This document shows positions 45,094-54,863 of a stretch of 64,000 nucleotides of DNA, piece by piece. Numbering within the stretch: position 1 is the first letter of the stretch; the number at the start of each line of letters is the position of its first letter. Made by a program: the position numbers and the translations under genes. Origin of the DNA: Alteromonas antoniana (lineage in GTDB: Bacteria > Pseudomonadota > Gammaproteobacteria > Enterobacterales > Alteromonadaceae). The notes under the pieces were generated by a model that saw only the letters and a list, made by a program, of their open reading frames with translations, had not been told where the DNA came from and did no database searches. The stretch lies in contig NZ_JAESDH010000003.1 in NCBI RefSeq assembly GCF_019249295.1, forward strand, positions 124,001 to 188,000, given 5' to 3'.

Positions 45094-45306
45094 AGCGCCA
45101 CCAGGTCTCTGGTTCTCGCGCTCACCTAACTGCTCCATAGCCGCTTCGTAGACGTCTGTATCGTCCACCTTTAATGCTCCAAGAATGGAAAGCGCCAATA
45201 GCATCATGTTGGAGTTCACATCGCTGTTATATTCGGCAGACGACTGACTGAAGTTGAACATTGTTTCCGCTACGTGATCACGTAATTTAATATCTGAATT
45301 TGACAT
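45079..45306 (-). CDS. Small protein, unknown
   Basis: 75 residues from ATG 45306, with AAAGAGA upstream. Helical, acidic, one hydrophobic helix near 34-45. Its 3' end overlaps the relic at 44885-45093 by 15 bases. Not recognised. Confidence 0.5.
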   Translation of the reverse strand: MSNSDIKLRDHVAETMFNFSQSSAEYNSDVNSNMMLLALSILGALKVDDTDVYEAAMEQLGERENQRPGGALKRH

Positions 45307-45571
45307 GTTTTCTCTTTCGCTAAGGTGTGAAAAGGCTTCCTAAGAACTGTGGGTTTATTGAGTAGCCTGATTGGAAATTGAGTTAGCTATAAAAATTCGC
45401 TACATAGAAAGTGATAATTTTAGGGAAACTTTATCATTTTACGCTACAAAGATAACCTACGACGTTTCATTCTTCAGTACTACTCTATAACCGCATTAGA
45501 CTTGGATTTCATTTGCGTTGCCCGTCGTTTTCCTTTAGACCCAGTATTTGCGTGTCTTTGGGTATCTGATT

Positions 45572-45664
45572 ATGTTAACAATAGTTGGAGGCATCATTGC
45601 TGTCATCGGCTTTCATATGAAAAAGCGAGAGCAAAAAAGCGATTGGCCTTCACCTTCAGACTAA
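45572..45664 (+). CDS. Possible 30-residue single-pass membrane peptide
   Basis: ATG 45572 to TAA 45664. A hydrophobic helix (LTIVGGIIAVIGF) followed by a basic MKKREQK turn is a positive-inside single-pass membrane peptide in outline. No strong ribosome site, so chance is not excluded. The surrounding 45307-45740 otherwise shows no gene. Confidence 0.3.
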   Translation: MLTIVGGIIAVIGFHMKKREQKSDWPSPSD

Positions 45665-45740
45665 ATTGAGACAAATATGAAACACATCAATCACTTCTGA
45701 GAGTCGAACTTGGCGCACGAGATTCAGTATGGCTTCAATG

Positions 45741-46151
45741 CTAAGCCGGCTCTTTTTTCACGGAAGTAACAGGTTGCTTCAACTTCCGGACTTCAATTAC
45801 TTTGGTGATCAGTTTTTGTGATGGTGTTGTCCGAAGCTTCACTTTCGGCTTTTTTGCTTTGTAAGTGCGGTTCACGCCTGCACTGGTAATAATGTCATGG
45901 GAGGGTCGGAAATGTTCAGCATCTAAATTGACTGCTAACAAATCTTTCAATTGTGCTTTCCCGGCAATGAGCAAATTATGCTGAAATGACTGATATAGAC
46001 AGTTCAGCATAATCAACGCCTGCTCTCTTGATACCCTAGCCTCTAACATCATGTGATCAATCATCTTTTGATCAGTAACTAATCCGTTGTCATCAGTGCT
46101 AGCCACACTCTGCGGCATGAAGCTCGGTGCATAGGGGACGGTGTTGCTCAT
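45741..46151 (-). CDS. HU/IHF-like DNA-binding protein (remote)
   Basis: 136 residues. Residues about 30-75 follow the HU pattern: helices with VSREQALIMLNCLYQSFQHNLL, then GKAQLKDLLAVNL in place of the GFGTF strand. A basic arm (YKAKKPKVKLRTTPSQKL) with a T-P-S-Q in place of the usual proline kink and final helix LITKV follow. HU proteins bend and coat DNA. Similarity is remote and inferred by pattern only. It sits beside the exonuclease operon and has a motif copy (46181-46199) before it. Confidence 0.5.
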   Translation of the reverse strand: MSNTVPYAPSFMPQSVASTDDNGLVTDQKMIDHMMLEARVSREQALIMLNCLYQSFQHNLLIAGKAQLKDLLAVNLDAEHFRPSHDIITSAGVNRTYKAKKPKVKLRTTPSQKLITKVIEVRKLKQPVTSVKKEPA

Positions 46152-46180
46152 TCAAAGTTACCTCTGCGTTATGAAATGAG

Positions 46181-46199
46181 TATATGCTTTGTGCATACC
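46181..46199 (-). promoter_or_regulatory. Inverted-repeat motif upstream of HU-like gene
   Basis: TATATGCTTTGTGCATACC on the plus strand; TATGC and GCATA form a perfect inverted repeat. This is the most symmetrical copy of the window-wide motif, 30 bases before ATG 46151. Confidence 0.5.
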
Positions 46200-46220
46200 A
46201 GTGTGAAATTTAACATATCC

Positions 46221-47735
46221 TTAGAGAATAGATAAAGTCGACTCGTATGAATCATCATACTCTTCAGTTTCCTGTGCGTTTGTAGCCGTTGGAGAGGCGG
46301 ATTTTGAAGAAATTTCAGCTGAATTAGTGTCAGCTTTCTGGGTAGCAGGGATTTTGCGTTTTAAACCGTTAGGCGATTTTTCCAGTTTAGACTCGGCGTA
46401 AGAGACCGACTTGTCCCGGGCTTCTGACAACTCATCCTGACGGTTCTCCCTGTTGATAAAAGCCACAGCAGTATCGACAAACTTCGTTGTGAGATCACTC
46501 GCTACGTCTTTGAGGTCATGAATCGTTTCAGCAACCACGCCTTTCTTAGCTCTCGACAACGGAAATGTGAAATTAAATTTCGGCTTTGTGGCTTCCATTA
46601 TTTCGTTGGCAGAAACTGAATCAAGCTCTAAGAACTGGCCATGAAGATTTTTTTGCCACTCTGGAGATTCGATGTCGAACTCCAGTTTGTTCCTCCTGGC
46701 AATCCCGATCATTTTCTGATTATCGTATTGGCATTTAGATTTGATTGTCAGGGTGCCAAGTGCGCCGGCGATTTTACCTTTTGGCTCAACAATTTTTTCT
46801 TTAAGCATGCGCTCAGACATTTCGTGCTCAAGCGATTCAATTTGGTTGCCTAATTCGCGTTGTAGCACTTTCAAAGAATGAAGCTGGTCGAGGCCTTGCT
46901 TTATACTTGGGTCGAACTCATCAACAGACATCGACGGTGTCTTGCTCGGAACGAAGTCAGGCAGCTTGCCTTTTAATACAAAGTTATTCCAAAAGTAGTC
47001 ACCGGCTTTGAGGATGTCAGCGCTCAGTTCCGCGTCATGTGGTACCGCGCCTAAATGAAATCGAAACTCATCTGAATCAAAGCTGGCCAAGATGGCGTTA
47101 TTGAAGTCTACAGGGACCGGTAGAGATTTTGCTACAAGCCGATATTGTTCGAACTGGCAAGCATATGTGAATGGGATAACGCGTGAGTTTATAGCGGCGC
47201 TTCCAGCTCGCGGCCATTTAATATCGGTAAGCAACCTGGTATTGCCACAGATTAGCGATAGATCGATATTTCCTACCAACCAAGGATGTTCGCTATTGAC
47301 GACTGTACCTTTCATAGCGTTCATCGTGTCGTGATCTACAGTTACTGTTTCCTCAGTCTCTTGATTCAGTTGTTCAAGCAATCTTTCAATCAGCCAAGGC
47401 TCACCAATAATGCCGCGCTTTATGTCGTCAGAGTTGTCATCCTCATCACGGGTCGGCGGCGTGATACAAAGTTTTTCCTGTATTATTTCTCTGGCTGATT
47501 TGAATGTGTGATACGAAGTATCCAGAGATGATGCTTTTCGGTTGCGCATGTCAGCCACCAGCACCCCGATTTCGCTTCCTCCAAAACCCCGTAAACGATT
47601 GGCATGCCAGACAACGCGCTCCGGCTCGTTGGCCATGATGTTTTCCAGCCACTTCTGGATATCTTGCTCTTTCATAAATTTTCGTTGAGGAAGTGCATCA
47701 ATGATTCGGTGAGCTTGACTGAGATTTACGGACAT
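46221..47735 (-). CDS. YqaJ-type (lambda exonuclease fold) nuclease
   Basis: 504 residues. GFGGSEIG at 50-57 is the YqaJ/RecE signature; E112 in GEPW, D158 in GNIDLS and D171-x-K173 in LLTDIKWP fit the D...(D/E)xK active site. The C-terminal 200 residues are charged and probably disordered. Such 5'-3' exonucleases make 3' overhangs for an annealing protein. The divergent 445-residue protein at 47859 is the natural candidate partner. Ribosome site AGGCAAAG before ATG 47735. Confidence 0.8.
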   Translation of the reverse strand: MSVNLSQAHRIIDALPQRKFMKEQDIQKWLENIMANEPERVVWHANRLRGFGGSEIGVLVADMRNRKASSLDTSYHTFKSAREIIQEKLCITPPTRDEDDNSDDIKRGIIGEPWLIERLLEQLNQETEETVTVDHDTMNAMKGTVVNSEHPWLVGNIDLSLICGNTRLLTDIKWPRAGSAAINSRVIPFTYACQFEQYRLVAKSLPVPVDFNNAILASFDSDEFRFHLGAVPHDAELSADILKAGDYFWNNFVLKGKLPDFVPSKTPSMSVDEFDPSIKQGLDQLHSLKVLQRELGNQIESLEHEMSERMLKEKIVEPKGKIAGALGTLTIKSKCQYDNQKMIGIARRNKLEFDIESPEWQKNLHGQFLELDSVSANEIMEATKPKFNFTFPLSRAKKGVVAETIHDLKDVASDLTTKFVDTAVAFINRENRQDELSEARDKSVSYAESKLEKSPNGLKRKIPATQKADTNSAEISSKSASPTATNAQETEEYDDSYESTLSIL

Positions 47736-47858
47736 TGCTTTGCCTATTAGTTAGCGTTTGTGCATAAAATTGTAGGTCAATGCTTGCATATTTTCTAGCC
47801 CTTTGCGATTATATGTAGCACAAAATATATTATTTTTGCATAACTCTGGAGAGTGACC

Positions 47859-49196
47859 ATGAGCTTCGACCCAAAGCAGGCGTTAAAAGATGCACACAAA
47901 CAACAAGCCCAAAAAACATTCAGTGGGGGGGGGCCGCAACGCATTGTTATGCAAGCTGCAGGCACGATCAACCTGGATGGCCATGACTACTTTGTAGGCC
48001 AACGAATTACTCAAAACAAACTGCACGGCGACCCAGTGATGGTGCGTCTCAGTGAAAAAGGTCTGAAAGCGAAAGAGGCTTCACCCTCTGAAGTGATGGA
48101 TGAGCGTCATGAGCATCGGATCCACCCGGGCGGTATTGTTGAGCTTGAAAAGTGTGATTTCCTTACGCGAGAAACCGTGAATGACAAAGAATACAAATGC
48201 TATGAAGCGCAATACTTCAATACGCTGCAGCATGAGAGCGGGAAAACCATCTCTCAGTTCATTAAAAACTTCGACAAAGCTGGACCCGGTTCAGGTATGC
48301 GTATCGCGCAACAGGGTATGGGACGATTGGTTGTGCGAAGTGGAAGAGAGCGGAATTACGCTTATGTAGATTTGTACCGCACTGAAAACGCTGAATTAGT
48401 AAGTGTAGGTTCACTTGATGAACTGAAAGATGCACTCGTGCAGTCTTTGAAAGCCGACACGGATAAACCGATTCATTCCCAAATGATTCGTCGAGTTCGC
48501 TTTATATATGAAGGCGAAGCGTATGACGTCGCGTCCCACATGACGACGTACTTCGATAAAGAGAAGGGTGAATATGTCCTGGACGATGATCGCATGAAAA
48601 AGGGATTTGACCTGCTTTCACGCGATAGCCTCGTACAGGCAATTGATGCCAATTTCTTCAAAAACGGTGCAAAAATCGAGGCAGAAATCATTCCGGGGTC
48701 CCGTTTTAACATGGGTCCTAAGTCACTCCAAGGTATGCGTCTTTTTGATAAAAATGGAGACAAGATACCTGCGCGTGAGGAAGGCAAAAAAGCGCCCATG
48801 GATGCGGTAAATAGTTGGTATACGCAGGTAATCGAAAAAGCAGATCCCGAGACAGACAAGCCCGCCGTCACCGTCCATAAAGTACGTCCTATTATGGTCT
48901 CGACCAAAGTAGGGAAAGATAACGACGGGAACGAGTACATCCTCGGCGTATCGGTTGCTGACAATGGAGCAACAAACGAAGGAAAGACTTTCCAGAACTT
49001 GGCAACAAAGAACTTTGAGCCGAAGCCGGCTGAAAGTAAAGGAAATACGGAAGAGCAATCCCAATCAAGAAAGGCGGAAAACGCTGAGGCTCCGGAAACC
49101 GATATGGATGAAGACTTCTCAGAATCTGAAATCGATGAGCTCGACGCCCTTATGAGTGATATGGAGCTCGATGTACCTGAGGGAATGAAACGCTAA
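47859..49196 (+). CDS. Unknown protein with acidic tail, possible ssDNA-annealing or SSB-like partner
   Basis: 445 residues from ATG 47859 (GGAGAG upstream; GTG 47853 less likely). The N-terminal 230 residues are beta-rich. The last 60 residues are linker-like then strongly acidic with DMDEDFSESEIDELDAL and a hydrophobic MELDVPEGM end, as in single-strand-binding proteins whose tail recruits partners. It diverges from the exonuclease gene with a short shared regulatory region holding TTTGTGCATAA and TTTTGCATAA. Its fold is not recognised; the recombination role is inference. A terminator follows. Confidence 0.6.
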   Translation: MSFDPKQALKDAHKQQAQKTFSGGGPQRIVMQAAGTINLDGHDYFVGQRITQNKLHGDPVMVRLSEKGLKAKEASPSEVMDERHEHRIHPGGIVELEKCDFLTRETVNDKEYKCYEAQYFNTLQHESGKTISQFIKNFDKAGPGSGMRIAQQGMGRLVVRSGRERNYAYVDLYRTENAELVSVGSLDELKDALVQSLKADTDKPIHSQMIRRVRFIYEGEAYDVASHMTTYFDKEKGEYVLDDDRMKKGFDLLSRDSLVQAIDANFFKNGAKIEAEIIPGSRFNMGPKSLQGMRLFDKNGDKIPAREEGKKAPMDAVNSWYTQVIEKADPETDKPAVTVHKVRPIMVSTKVGKDNDGNEYILGVSVADNGATNEGKTFQNLATKNFEPKPAESKGNTEEQSQSRKAENAEAPETDMDEDFSESEIDELDALMSDMELDVPEGMKR

Positions 49197-49202
49197 TAAC
49201 TC

Positions 49203-49226
49203 GGCCGCGATAGCGGCCTTTTTCCT
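49203..49226 (+). terminator. Rho-independent terminator
   Basis: GGCCGC, GATA loop, GCGGCC, then TTTTTCC. It separates the 445-residue gene from the helicase gene. Confidence 0.85.
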
Positions 49227-49259
49227 TTTAAGAATGAAATTTAGGTAGTGGAAGGATTT

Positions 49260-52200
49260 ATGGCTACGACAACCGACTCCCCAAAAAATATACAAGAAAC
49301 AAAATGGATCGACATGTCTGCTTATGGCATCCAACTTGTGATGACCAAACTGTCAAACGAACGAAAATACCTCGTAGCATGGGGGGTAGGCGATGATAGT
49401 TACGATAAGCTGGAAAAACTGGGATTTGTGCCGCGGCCAAACAGCAAAACCGTTATGTTTGCCAGCCATGATAAATTGAACGGGTCCTTCTTCAAGCAAC
49501 TGCAGTCATTGCTGCCTGAGTCAAAGGCTGTGATGTTGCCTGTTCAAAAAGTGCTGGTGCCGGATCTGGCGGCCTGGGCGAAGTCCCAGAGTAGCTCGAA
49601 TGATGAAGAAGCTGTTGAATCTAAAATGCAAAAGGATATTAAATCTTTGAAAGTTGAGCTTTCACAGGACCTTTTGCTGGGAGTTAACGTCGACGGCGAT
49701 AAAGTTTACGACACTCCCGAAGGGCGTGTTGTTGAGAAAGCGGATGGCGGCATCGTTCGTATGAACTTTAAATCTGATAAAGCTCAGTTTTTGTTAGCCG
49801 GAAAGATAACTTCGCCTGATCTCGCGGTCATTAAAGCAGTAGAGCCATTTGCCCGCGAAATCATCGACGGTAAGATTTTCCATTTTGATGATCTGAAGCG
49901 GATAACAGGTATTATCTTTGATATCGATTTTGACGAGTACGCTGAAGAGCAATTTGATGCCGGCAGCTCAGTACTTCGTCGCGTAGAATCGGCAATTACA
50001 CTTGCTCTGACAAACTCGTTGGAGACTATGAGTAACGCCGCTGACTCAGAAACAGAGTTCAACGAGGCCGTAGACAGCCTATTTGAACGCAAGCCCTATA
50101 TTCCATCGGCATATTTGGAGCAAGACGCATCGGTAGTCGCTTTACCGCCTTCAGTATCGGCAGTGATCAGCGACATTGCAGAAGCAAAGTCTGCGCAAAC
50201 TGTCATGATTACTGCGTCAAATGGTGGAGTTCTTGAAAGCGCATTCCCTAAATCTGTGAATGTGAAGAGCCATTTGGTCAACTATGGTGTGAGACCAACT
50301 GTGGCAGATGTATTTCGCCCAGGTGATAGCAATGTCGATTACAGTGCAGATTCACGTAACTTCAAAAGCGATGATGATTATAGCCTGGTGGTCACCAATG
50401 AGCCATTTAAGACAATGGACAGCGCGAAGAGTTATGACGGCGTAAAATATACACGCCAAGATCTCTATGATACTGCTCAGTCACTGATTTCCATGGCTGA
50501 AGATGGTGCGGCTGTTCTGGCCATACAGGAGCCGATGAACAAAAACGGGGCTGTTGACGGGGAGTTTAAGTCATTTCTGGAGTGGTTGTACCCACGTTAT
50601 GAAGTAAAAGATATCGTTGAAATGGACAATAGTCTGCTGGGACGTTCAGGAGAGAGTAATAACGTAAGGCTAATATATGTCGACGGTAGACAGCTTATCC
50701 CAGACATGGATGCAGAAGTACCAGAAAGCATTCGTATATCGAATGAGCACGCTGCGATCCGGGTCCTATCTAACGTCTGGCTTGATAAAAAAGCAGCTGA
50801 CACATTAGAAGAAAAATCGTCGAAACGCGAAGAAGTAAAACGGTTAAGCGAAATCCTCGGGCAAACAGAGCTGAACGGTGCCAAGCTTGTAGCAAACAAA
50901 TTTCAGCTGCCCTACAAGCACTCATCAAAAGTTGACTCGGGTGATGCGATGGTAAACCGGGACCTCGAATTGGCTACACGGAAAGCGCACCTTCGGTTAG
51001 TACAAGCAGTTGGCGATATCGATGAATTTGTCATGGATAAGCTACAGATGACCGAAGACCAATTGCATCGTTGTTTTAACGGTGAACAGGTCTCTGCGAT
51101 TGCTCAAATGATCCACAATGAAATGAACGAAAAGTCCTTTCTATTGGGGGACGCGCCCGGGCAAGGTAAGGGAAGGCAAATCTCTGCGTATATCAGATAC
51201 AAAATACTGAATAATGAGCTTCCTGTTTTTATTACTGAAAGCGATACATTGTTTACTGACATCATGCGGGACTTGAAAGATATTGAATCGGACCACCTGA
51301 TCAATCCATACGTCATCAATAACGATAAAACGGCGTTCAGTAAGGATGGTGAGCCGCTGGACAAAGGCTCGCACGAACGGAACAGGGTACTACTGGATGG
51401 GCAGATGGATCTGGACCAATTTAATATGCTGTTCGTTACATACAACCAAATGCGTCCCACGCGTCACAAGATAAAATCAGCACGACGCTCGTCCTACGCT
51501 TACAAGGACTCAAGTCAGTATGAAGTGATTGAATATTTCAGAAAAAATTCCCGGCGTCGTTTGGCGATTGCAGCAGACGAAATCCACAACGGGGCCTCAC
51601 TTACAGGTAATACCAATGATGTGGTTGAGCGTTTGCTAGATTCCGTACCAAGCTGTCTTATGGCCACTGGTACATCAGCACGTCACATAAAGAACCTGTC
51701 TTTCTACCATCGGCTTATCGATATTGTCGATGATCGGGAGCAATTCCGTCATATTCTCGCCAAAGGCGGCGTAAATGTGACGACGTCGTTCGTACAAATG
51801 CTTGCTGAGGCTGGAATGTACATTCGTCGAGAAGAAGACCTTTCTAAGGCGACATATCACAAAATAAAAGATGTTCGTCCTATTGAGGAAACTGTCCGTA
51901 TTCAGGATAAAGCGTCTGAAGTCTTTTCTTTGTTGGCATCTTTATCTGGTGAGGCGAAGGAGCATATTTTCGCAGAAGAAAGAGAGACAGCTCTTCGTGA
52001 CACCATTTCACGCTACGGCGGGCATTTGTCTAAAAACTCTACAAGCCTGCAGGTGGGCTCGTCTCATTTTACCTCTCGTTTCAATAATCTCTTAAAAATG
52101 TATCTTGCGGCCCTGGGGACTTTATCTACTGTCCACTCAATGTTCGAGCAGATAAAAGAAAACCGTAAACCGATCATAAGTCTAAACAATACCGGTTCCT

Positions 52201-54548
52201 CATTCTTAAATGAGTATGTGCAACAAAAAATTGCGCTAGCCCAGGCCAAGGAACGCGGTGAGGAACTAACCGAATCCGGAGCTGAGAACCTACCAAAGCG
52301 GATAGGGGACGAATGGGTATTCACTCACGTCCCTCAATTTAAGGACGTGCTTAAGCAAACTGCGGAAAAAGTGATGCGCCTGGAAGTGATGAAAGATGGA
52401 GGGAAGTCGAAATTTTCTATTCCATTGGGAGATCTCGCGCCAACCTCTGAAGTAAGCACTCGCCTGCAAGAAATTGTATCGAAGATTAATAAAGCGATAG
52501 ATGCAATACCAGAGCTTCACTACGCTCCGATAGATATCGTGAAAAATGCTGCCGTAAAGAACGGCCTGGCAATTGAAGAGATTACCGGTCGGTCAAAAGG
52601 CTTTGTTGCACATCCAGAGGGCGGCTACACATACAAGTCGCTAAATAAGATGGCAAAGCCTGAAGCAATCGCTAAGTACAACAGCGGTGAGGTAGATGCG
52701 TTGGTAGTGAACCAGTCAGGTTCGACCGGTATATCACTGCATGCAAGCCCTGAGTTCGCAGACAAGCGGGAGCGCTTCATGATTACGCTGGAGATGATGG
52801 ACGACATTCTTAAAGCGAGGCAGGTAGAAAACCGCATTAATCGAAAGGGGCAGGTGAGCTTTCCGCATTATGGCTATGTCGAAGTCGATCTGCCATTAGC
52901 TCAGCTACAGGTTGCCATTCATAATTCCAGATTGCAGCAATTCTCAGCATCGGTTACCGGTTCAAGCGAGTCCGACGCAAAGCGAACTATTAGCGCCGAC
53001 ATTATCAACAAGGTGGGCGATGAAGTCTGCATGAACTACGTATTGGAAAATGCGGACGTAATGCAGCGGATGAGATTGAAACCTTCAGACTTCATTAAAG
53101 GTGATGATAAGTATCAGTTTAATGGGTTCGCCACCCGGTTCAAAGATGCGCTAGCGCGATTGCCACACGCGATGCAGAAACACGTACTTGAAGAAGTCGT
53201 TGCAGCTTATAACCTGGAGTTAGAAGCGCGGACAGCGAGAGGGCAAAATGCGCTCGGTAAGCACGATTATAACTTTAATGCCGAAACCAATCGTGAAGAT
53301 GTAATTAAAGGTGTAGAAAAATCCCACTACGAGAGTGTCTGGGATCAGCCATTGCGGCTGCGGGAAATTGAATATAGTCCACCAGCCCTTTATACAGATG
53401 AAACGCTGATGGAGCGTATTGAAGAAAGCAAATCCATGCTTGCAACTGAAATGGAAGAACGCGGCTGTGCCACCTATGACGAGCTAGTGGATAAGGTATG
53501 TGACTTCATCAACGAGAATAAGCGAAAGTTTCGGGACGGTGATCCGGACGCCACTGCTGGCCAGATCCAAGCATATATACAAAAAGCAGAGACCTTAAAG
53601 GAGTTACTACCTAAAATTTTCGTGGGTCAGGTTATTGAAGCTAAATCATTCACTGGTGATGTGAAGCCGGCCGTGATTTGTGATCTTAGAATTTATTCTA
53701 AGAATCCACTAGATTGGGCGGTCAGATATGTTCGGCCTGGAGATAATAATACCCTCTCTGAGTCGCTTCGGAATATCGTGGAGGAGGAAACAAAATTTCG
53801 AAACGAGAGTACGGATTCGCAATTAATCAAGTTCACAGGAGAGGCTTTCGAAAGTAGCCATCCTCTTGCGCTTGAGTTTGCAACAGCCAAGAGTAAATAC
53901 AGAAGGGAAAGCCGGGTGGTTATGCTCGGGAACATGATTGAGGCTATCAAGCTTTCTGAAGACCTCAAAGCAGGTACCGTGGGTTCGTACACTAACGAAA
54001 AAGGTGAGCGTATTTCGTGTGTAATGATGCCCAAGGACGTGGCGTACGATGACATCCTGTATCGAGCTCAGAATCTTGAGACCACAAATGATGTACTTGG
54101 CTATCTTGCTTACACGGTAAAAAGACGTCCTGGTATTGGTATTACGCAAGCTACGATTGACTCCAGCATGGTTGGCTATTCTCCAACTCAGAATATCAAC
54201 CTTACGATCAACGTAGATGATGACAAGGTGTTCTTCTCCTTTCCAAAGAACGCGAAGCACGGAAAGGAGTTCAAAACGTCAGAGTTCAGAAGAGCAGCTG
54301 GCTCGTCAGCCACATTTGAACAAAAGAAAGCGTATAATGTGGTAACCACCACCATGGATAACCTGGAAAGTATTCTGGATTTTGTTTACAACGAGACCGA
54401 CCACAGATTAAAGACCGGTTCGGATGGCACTATCTTTATTTCAGCAATTAACAGTGGGAAATTGGTGGTGGATGACGATTACATTGACTCCGCTTTCGAA
54501 AATACAAGCTTGGCGGCACGGGGCAGCCAAGTGGCAGCTGCTAGCTAA
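49260..54548 (+). CDS. Strawberry-notch-type helicase with degenerate methylase domain (DarB-like)
   Basis: 1,762 residues from ATG 49260, GGAAGG five bases upstream. Around residue 378 VVTNEPF stands where a methylase NPPF would be, with helices following; the asparagine-proline core is altered, so methylation is doubtful. Helicase Walker A GDAPGQGKGRQ is at about 628-638, DEIH near 771, GSTGISLHA near 1150 and RQVENRINRKGQ near 1186. This is the superfamily 2 Strawberry-notch pattern. Phage P1 DarB has the same methylase-plus-helicase plan and protects entering DNA from restriction, so an antirestriction role in the recipient is a reasonable inference. Confidence 0.8.
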   Translation: MATTTDSPKNIQETKWIDMSAYGIQLVMTKLSNERKYLVAWGVGDDSYDKLEKLGFVPRPNSKTVMFASHDKLNGSFFKQLQSLLPESKAVMLPVQKVLVPDLAAWAKSQSSSNDEEAVESKMQKDIKSLKVELSQDLLLGVNVDGDKVYDTPEGRVVEKADGGIVRMNFKSDKAQFLLAGKITSPDLAVIKAVEPFAREIIDGKIFHFDDLKRITGIIFDIDFDEYAEEQFDAGSSVLRRVESAITLALTNSLETMSNAADSETEFNEAVDSLFERKPYIPSAYLEQDASVVALPPSVSAVISDIAEAKSAQTVMITASNGGVLESAFPKSVNVKSHLVNYGVRPTVADVFRPGDSNVDYSADSRNFKSDDDYSLVVTNEPFKTMDSAKSYDGVKYTRQDLYDTAQSLISMAEDGAAVLAIQEPMNKNGAVDGEFKSFLEWLYPRYEVKDIVEMDNSLLGRSGESNNVRLIYVDGRQLIPDMDAEVPESIRISNEHAAIRVLSNVWLDKKAADTLEEKSSKREEVKRLSEILGQTELNGAKLVANKFQLPYKHSSKVDSGDAMVNRDLELATRKAHLRLVQAVGDIDEFVMDKLQMTEDQLHRCFNGEQVSAIAQMIHNEMNEKSFLLGDAPGQGKGRQISAYIRYKILNNELPVFITESDTLFTDIMRDLKDIESDHLINPYVINNDKTAFSKDGEPLDKGSHERNRVLLDGQMDLDQFNMLFVTYNQMRPTRHKIKSARRSSYAYKDSSQYEVIEYFRKNSRRRLAIAADEIHNGASLTGNTNDVVERLLDSVPSCLMATGTSARHIKNLSFYHRLIDIVDDREQFRHILAKGGVNVTTSFVQMLAEAGMYIRREEDLSKATYHKIKDVRPIEETVRIQDKASEVFSLLASLSGEAKEHIFAEERETALRDTISRYGGHLSKNSTSLQVGSSHFTSRFNNLLKMYLAALGTLSTVHSMFEQIKENRKPIISLNNTGSSFLNEYVQQKIALAQAKERGEELTESGAENLPKRIGDEWVFTHVPQFKDVLKQTAEKVMRLEVMKDGGKSKFSIPLGDLAPTSEVSTRLQEIVSKINKAIDAIPELHYAPIDIVKNAAVKNGLAIEEITGRSKGFVAHPEGGYTYKSLNKMAKPEAIAKYNSGEVDALVVNQSGSTGISLHASPEFADKRERFMITLEMMDDILKARQVENRINRKGQVSFPHYGYVEVDLPLAQLQVAIHNSRLQQFSASVTGSSESDAKRTISADIINKVGDEVCMNYVLENADVMQRMRLKPSDFIKGDDKYQFNGFATRFKDALARLPHAMQKHVLEEVVAAYNLELEARTARGQNALGKHDYNFNAETNREDVIKGVEKSHYESVWDQPLRLREIEYSPPALYTDETLMERIEESKSMLATEMEERGCATYDELVDKVCDFINENKRKFRDGDPDATAGQIQAYIQKAETLKELLPKIFVGQVIEAKSFTGDVKPAVICDLRIYSKNPLDWAVRYVRPGDNNTLSESLRNIVEEETKFRNESTDSQLIKFTGEAFESSHPLALEFATAKSKYRRESRVVMLGNMIEAIKLSEDLKAGTVGSYTNEKGERISCVMMPKDVAYDDILYRAQNLETTNDVLGYLAYTVKRRPGIGITQATIDSSMVGYSPTQNINLTINVDDDKVFFSFPKNAKHGKEFKTSEFRRAAGSSATFEQKKAYNVVTTTMDNLESILDFVYNETDHRLKTGSDGTIFISAINSGKLVVDDDYIDSAFENTSLAARGSQVAAAS

Positions 54549-54560
54549 TAGGAGAATATT

Positions 54561-54863
54561 ATGGCTGAAACATTAACGTGGCTTGGGTTGATTGAGCTTG
54601 TTGGCAGCAAAACGCAGACTGTTAAAACGGGTACTCGAAGCAATTATCGCTTTATATCAGACCCAACTAATAGAGTCTGCTCATTAACTGAAAGCATCGA
54701 GGGTGCATCTGCAGTCGTATTCTCAATGGAGTTTGACGAAGATGGTGACTTGGTGTCCGGAGTTGTTAGAGGCACTGAGTTCCAAGGCTACTTCGAGCTT
54801 GAAGAAGAATTGGAAGAATACAAGGAGTTGTTAGTCTCAGACGGAGTTTTGCCTGATGCGTAA
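54561..54863 (+). CDS. Small protein after DarB-like gene, unknown
   Basis: 100 residues from ATG 54561, AGGAGA ribosome site. Beta-rich N-terminus and a very acidic helical end (FELEEELEEYKELL). It follows the helicase gene by 12 bases and overlaps the next gene by 8. It could be an accessory of the helicase. Confidence 0.65.
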   Translation: MAETLTWLGLIELVGSKTQTVKTGTRSNYRFISDPTNRVCSLTESIEGASAVVFSMEFDEDGDLVSGVVRGTEFQGYFELEEELEEYKELLVSDGVLPDA

